DNA of 64,000 nt, from assembly GCF_030704535.1 (NCBI RefSeq), contig NC_081811.1:4567001-4631000 (forward strand), given 5' to 3'. A model generated the notes under the pieces. It had not been told where the DNA came from. It saw only the letters and a program-made list of their open reading frames with translations, and searched no databases. How positions within the stretch are numbered: position 1 is the first letter of the stretch; each line of letters begins with the position of its first letter. This document shows positions 59,701 to 64,000 of this stretch, in pieces. The stretch is from Vitis vinifera. Lineage: Eukaryota > Streptophyta > Magnoliopsida > Vitales > Vitaceae. Both the position numbers and the translations under genes were made by a program.

Positions 59701-61445
59701 GTCTTAATTCAATTTTTCAATCCTAAAAATTCTACAATTCGTCTAAATTTTATCCTCATCAATTAGAATCATTATTCCATATCTATTCAAAGTCCAATCT
59801 TCTGAAAACCCCATGTCTTAATTCAATTTTCAATCCTAGAAATTCCATTATTCGTTTAAATGTTATTTTGGTTAATTAGGATTCTTGCTCCATATCTATT
59901 TATTTATATAAGGTCCAATTCTTCAAAAATCCAATTTCTGAATTAAAACTTCAATCCCAAAAATTCTACTATCCATCTTTATTCGCCTAAATATTATTCT
60001 CGTTAATTAGTATTATAATCTCATACCTACCTATTTATTCAAAGTCATATCCTTTAAAAACCCAACGCCCTAATTCAAATTCTCAATTAGAAAAATTCCA
60101 CTAATATTTTTTTATTCGTTCAAACATTATTTTTGTTAATTAGTATCAGTATTTCATATTTATTTATTTATTTATTTCAATCATTAAAATTCAATTCTTC
60201 AAAACCGGATTTCCAAATTTAACCTTTAGACTCAAAAATTCCACCATTCACTCTTATTCATTTTCTTTCTTCTAAAAATTCCAATAATTAGAGTCCAATT
60301 ATTCAAAGATCCGACTTTCAAACTTAATTTTCAAAAATCTCACTATTCACTATTCATCCGTCCAAATATCGTTTTGATTGATTAATAACATTATTCCATA
60401 TTTACCTATTTATTTCTCTTAAAAATCTCAATCATTAAAGTCTAATTCTTCAAAAATTCCGATTTCTAAATTTATCTATCTAAAATTTCAAGTGTCCTAT
60501 CTCCGAACTTAATTTTCAGTTCTTAATATTCTAATGATCGTATTTATCCAGTTACTCATTTATTGTCATTATTATTATTATTACCATTTTATTTATTCGT
60601 TTCTAAAAGGTCCACCTTCAAATGATTTTCGAGATTTCCAATTTTTATAAATCAACTTTCATAATTTCTACTTCTCAAAAAAATTTACGACTCTAATCCC
60701 TTTCAAAATTTAACCCCCAAAGTCCCTATTTTCGTAACTTAATTTTTCTTAAAAATCCTGAACTTTCAAATAATTCTTCAAAATCCCAATTTCTTTCAAA
60801 TTTAATTTCTAAAATTCTCATTCTTACATTTAATTCCTAAGAATCTAATTTTCAAATAATTTCTAAAACTCCAATTTTCAAATAACCTCTAAGACTTCAA
60901 TTTTCAAATGAATTTCAAAAGTCCTGTTTTTCTTCAAACAATTTTAATTTCTGTTTGGCGATGCATGTGATATGTTTCGTGCTCTATATTGTGCACTAAC
61001 CCCATTTTTATGATAGCGCATTGCTCGTTCATGGCCCAGGTACGCATCTACTCTCATTCTGGTCATTCTCTATTGCATGTTTTGATTCCCATATGCGCTT
61101 AATCGATTTGAGTACCCATTGATTTCCCTATTGATTGCCACGTTAGCTTCATTTTATTAGTAGAGACCCGACTTTAGGGACTTAGATGGGTGCTATGGTC
61201 TTTACCGTACCTTCCCGATAAGTAACCTAACCCCCGAACCCGATCCGGTTTTTCGTAGATCACATTTTCCAAAATAAGGAGTTGCACTTAAGGTTTTCTT
61301 TCTTATTTTGTTTATCCTTTTTAAAATAAAACAAAAACAAGTGGCAACTTTAAGTCATTTTCTCGATCAAATAAAATTATTGTTCAAATAAAAATTGAGC
61401 TCGCCATCAAATAGGAAACGCATGAGCCGAAATGCGGGGTCCACA
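56771..61445 (+). mobile_element. Solo LTR of a Tat/Ogre-type Ty3-gypsy element, 4.7 kb
   Basis: The ends are TGTAGACCCC and GGGGTCCACA, an inverted pair with TG..CA termini. A perfect 5-base target duplication, attat (56766-56770 and 61446-61450), flanks it. The 3' part contains the conserved block cccgataagtaacctaaccc..gaacccgatccggtttttcg (61207-61256), which I recognise from large LTRs of the Tat/Ogre group. The interior 58480-60960 is a pyrimidine-rich field of degenerate ~100-120-base repeats. No primer-binding site, polypurine tract or pol domain is seen inside, so this is a solo LTR left after recombination. Short open frames within it are not called as genes. Confidence 0.75.
58480..60960. 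repeat. Degenerate ~100-120-bp repeats inside the solo LTR
   Basis: Recurring pattern: cttcaaaaatcc..tgtcttaatttaattcttcaa, then ttcgtttaaatcttattttc, then atcaattagaattattatctcatattcat. More than fifteen imperfect copies run through this stretch. Confidence 0.7.
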
Positions 61446-61450
61446 ATTAT

Positions 61451-61501
61451 GTTATGTTATGTTATATTTATGTTTATATTTTATTTGTAAAATGAAATAT
61501 A

Positions 61502-61533
<32 letters not shown>

Positions 61534-64000
61534 AAAATAAAAATTATATTACATTCCAATATTTTTTATTTAAAATTTTGAAATTTCTTTTATATTTATC
61601 CATATTTATGATTAAAAATATTTAAACTTTATAAATAACAAATTTTTATATCATGTTATTCAATTACAAAAATAATTTATATATATAATTGATAAAAATT
61701 AAATTTATGATACATGAAATATGTATATCTCATATCTTAGGATGAGATTAACAGTATCCTAAGATTTGAGTCTCTATGGAGAGTCCTAATGGTTTTACTA
61801 TGAAAGGTTCTTTAGTTATAAAAAAACAAAAAACAAAAATGGATAATATATCATACCACTTATCTTATATCATGTTTGATTAAATATAGTATAAGATATA
61901 TAATAAGATAAATGATCAGATAACTTATTTCATCTCATCACCAACTAAACATGAGATGTGATATAATATTATCTTTCTTATTTTATCTTTTGTTATATCC
62001 AATTAATCAAACATGACCTAAGAGTATGAATAGAAATTTAAATGTAAATAAGATTAAGAATAAGGTGAATTATAATTGTAAAAGAGAAATTCAAATCCCC
62101 TATAAGTGCATTTTAATTTTCATGCCAATAATTTTTTTTATTCACATTTCTAATAGAACGAGAAATGAAATATCATCATCCCTTTTCAAACATTCTTGTT
62201 GGTACACGTCCAACAATGGTTGTCTTCACCTAACTTTCTCTAGGCAAACGACAAATGTTCTTACAACAAGGTGCATCCGAATGGTTTTTTTGGGTGCGCC
62301 CATTCAAAGCTTAAATTAGTGTTTTTTTTTTCTTTGAAAGAAACATATTATAGTTTTTCGAATAATTTTTGTCATACCTGAATTTTAATGTTTGATGGCT
62401 TTTTTTCTAATAGAGTTATAACTTTTCACATGCTTCTTTACCACTTTAAATGCTAATAATTAGTCTTGCAAATGACGATTTTTATACTTAAAGTTAAATG
62501 TTTATGCTTATAATTACTCTTGATGTAATGGTTCAAAACATTTATTACTTGCACAATGAATATTGACATGATTTGGATAGCTCCCTTGTTCATTGAGGAC
62601 TTGTATGTTTGTTCCTATACAAAAGCAGGGTCCCACAATTTTTACCATACTTGAATGCATAACAAATAAAATTTTCACTAACCAAACATTTTTAGGTAAA
62701 ATTTAATATGAAGAATAATGTTAGATTAGATTATAAGCAGAAAAAGTGATAAAAACATCATTTTTACCATTAATTAGTTGGGGTTGTTATGGTGCGGCCA
62801 CAACCATTCTCACTACCACTAGGAAATAAAACCTCCCAAGTAGGGCAAAATTTCTCAAACCACAATTTTAATTAGATGAATATGAGTGCATTTGGAAGTG
62901 ATTCTAAAAAGCGTTTCTAGTATTTCTGACACTTGAATGATAAAAATTTTCAAGTATTAAAAATATTAAAAACGTTTTCTAAAATCACTACCAAACGGGT
63001 CCTATATGAGTGAACTTATCGGCCCATAATGTCTAGAAGAAAATCCATATTTAATATTTTATAATTTATCATAAAAACATTTATAAGAGAGTCCTAAAAA
63101 AAGATATATATGATTACTCGATAATAAACCAAAACATTTCAAAAATCACTATAAAAAAGATATAAATATATAGGTTATAATTGGTACTCGGGAATAAGGA
63201 GTGAGAATGAACATTTTATTACTTTTTTTTTATATTGATTTTCATGTTTAAATAACTTAAATGACAATGAGAATGAAATTAAGAATGAATTCAAAGGAAA
63301 TGAAATTTTATTTATAAGTGAGATTTCAATTCATTATTGAAGGGAGGTATTTTGATTCTCTAATGCAAGTTAATTTTAAAAACACTTTTCAAAAATTGAA
63401 AATCAAAAGCATTTTTTTTTTTTGGATAAATTGCTTTTAAAAATAATTTTCATTTTGATTTTGTAAAAACCAAATTGTAAATTCCATTTATTTAATTTAA
63501 AATAAATTTAATTCAAGCTTTATTAAAAATAAAAATATTTTTTAATTACAAATAAATTTAAAAATAAATAGTTTTTTAATAAAATATGAATATAATTTAT
63601 TATAATAAAATCATGAATTATATTTCTATGAAATTATAAAAATATGAATATTAACATCTTATAAAATCCATAATTAATTTATTTTGTTAAAAATAAATAA
63701 TAATAATTTAAACTTAGTAATTACTAATAATATTTTTAAAAATTAACAACAATCAAATAATTGTATTAATTTTTAAAAACAATTTTGTTTTTAAATTACA
63801 AGCATAAAGAATTTTTTATTATTTAGCCAAAAAAAACCGGCAAAGAAGTTGCCATAAGTATTTACTCTAAAGGACTTGCTAGAAGATGTTAATAATTTTC
63901 TTAATTTTACACGAAATTACATGCTATGTTATTGAATATTATTGAAAATGCAAATAAAAATTATTCTTCATTAAAATGTTTTTTTTTTAAAAAAAAAAAA
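61451..64000. other. AT-rich DNA at right edge
   Basis: A (TA)n microsatellite lies at 61504-61527. The 97-codon open frame at 62026-62319 has no recognisable domain and unusual composition. Nothing else is supported. Confidence 0.5.
61504..61527. repeat. (TA)n microsatellite
   Basis: About twelve TA units just outside the solo LTR. Confidence 0.9.

Overview
This window looks like nuclear DNA from a woody eudicot, and grapevine (Vitis) is my best guess. The basis is AT-rich intergenic DNA, intron-rich genes with plant-type GT..AG splice sites, and dicot gene families (UPBEAT1-like bHLH, WRKY IIc, FCA, plant sn-2 GPAT). It also holds plant retrotransposons and a hAT-type MITE. The species is inferred, not proven.

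Layout. 1-2090 is AT-rich non-coding DNA. 2213-2578 is an intronless UPBEAT1-like atypical bHLH gene. 2579-11870 is gene-poor. 12003-13310 is a three-exon group IIc WRKY gene with a TATA box, a W-box and CACGTG elements upstream. 15308-30127 (minus strand) is a large FCA-like flowering-time RNA-binding gene. I could join 16 exons in one consistent open frame of about 672 codons, covering RRM1, RRM2, a Gln-rich middle and a WW domain. Its introns hold a LINE remnant, a hAT MITE with an 8-bp target duplication, several local duplications and a 2.8-kb gag-only LTR retrotransposon. Across about 1.9 kb of intergenic DNA lies a divergently transcribed CCHC zinc-knuckle/KH-like gene (31982-35078). 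Then come two tandem WRN-type DEDDy exonuclease genes (38029-38619 and 39303-39893), a three-exon membrane-protein gene (41257-43036), a decayed Copia element (about 44.5-46.5 kb) and a GPAT2/3-type glycerol-3-phosphate acyltransferase gene (50919-52705). A tandem array of ~200-bp units (53.3-55.7 kb) follows. The window closes with a 4.7-kb solo LTR with target duplication ATTAT (56771-61445) and AT-rich DNA.

Most notable: (1) the FCA-like gene has no in-frame AUG before RRM1, and its open frame begins with a CUG in good context; (2) the exon opening RRM2 carries an in-frame 18-unit 9-bp minisatellite that encodes Gly-Pro-Ala on both strands and offers a potential AG acceptor every 9 nt, directly between RRM1 and RRM2; (3) the first exonuclease copy has lost three of five catalytic residues while keeping an intact, gap-free frame; (4) the zinc-knuckle gene appears to use a 6-nt microexon.

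The genes are ordinary dispersed nuclear genes, not an operon. The only plausible functional linkages are the divergent FCA-like/zinc-knuckle pair, which may share an intergenic promoter, and the duplicated exonuclease pair.
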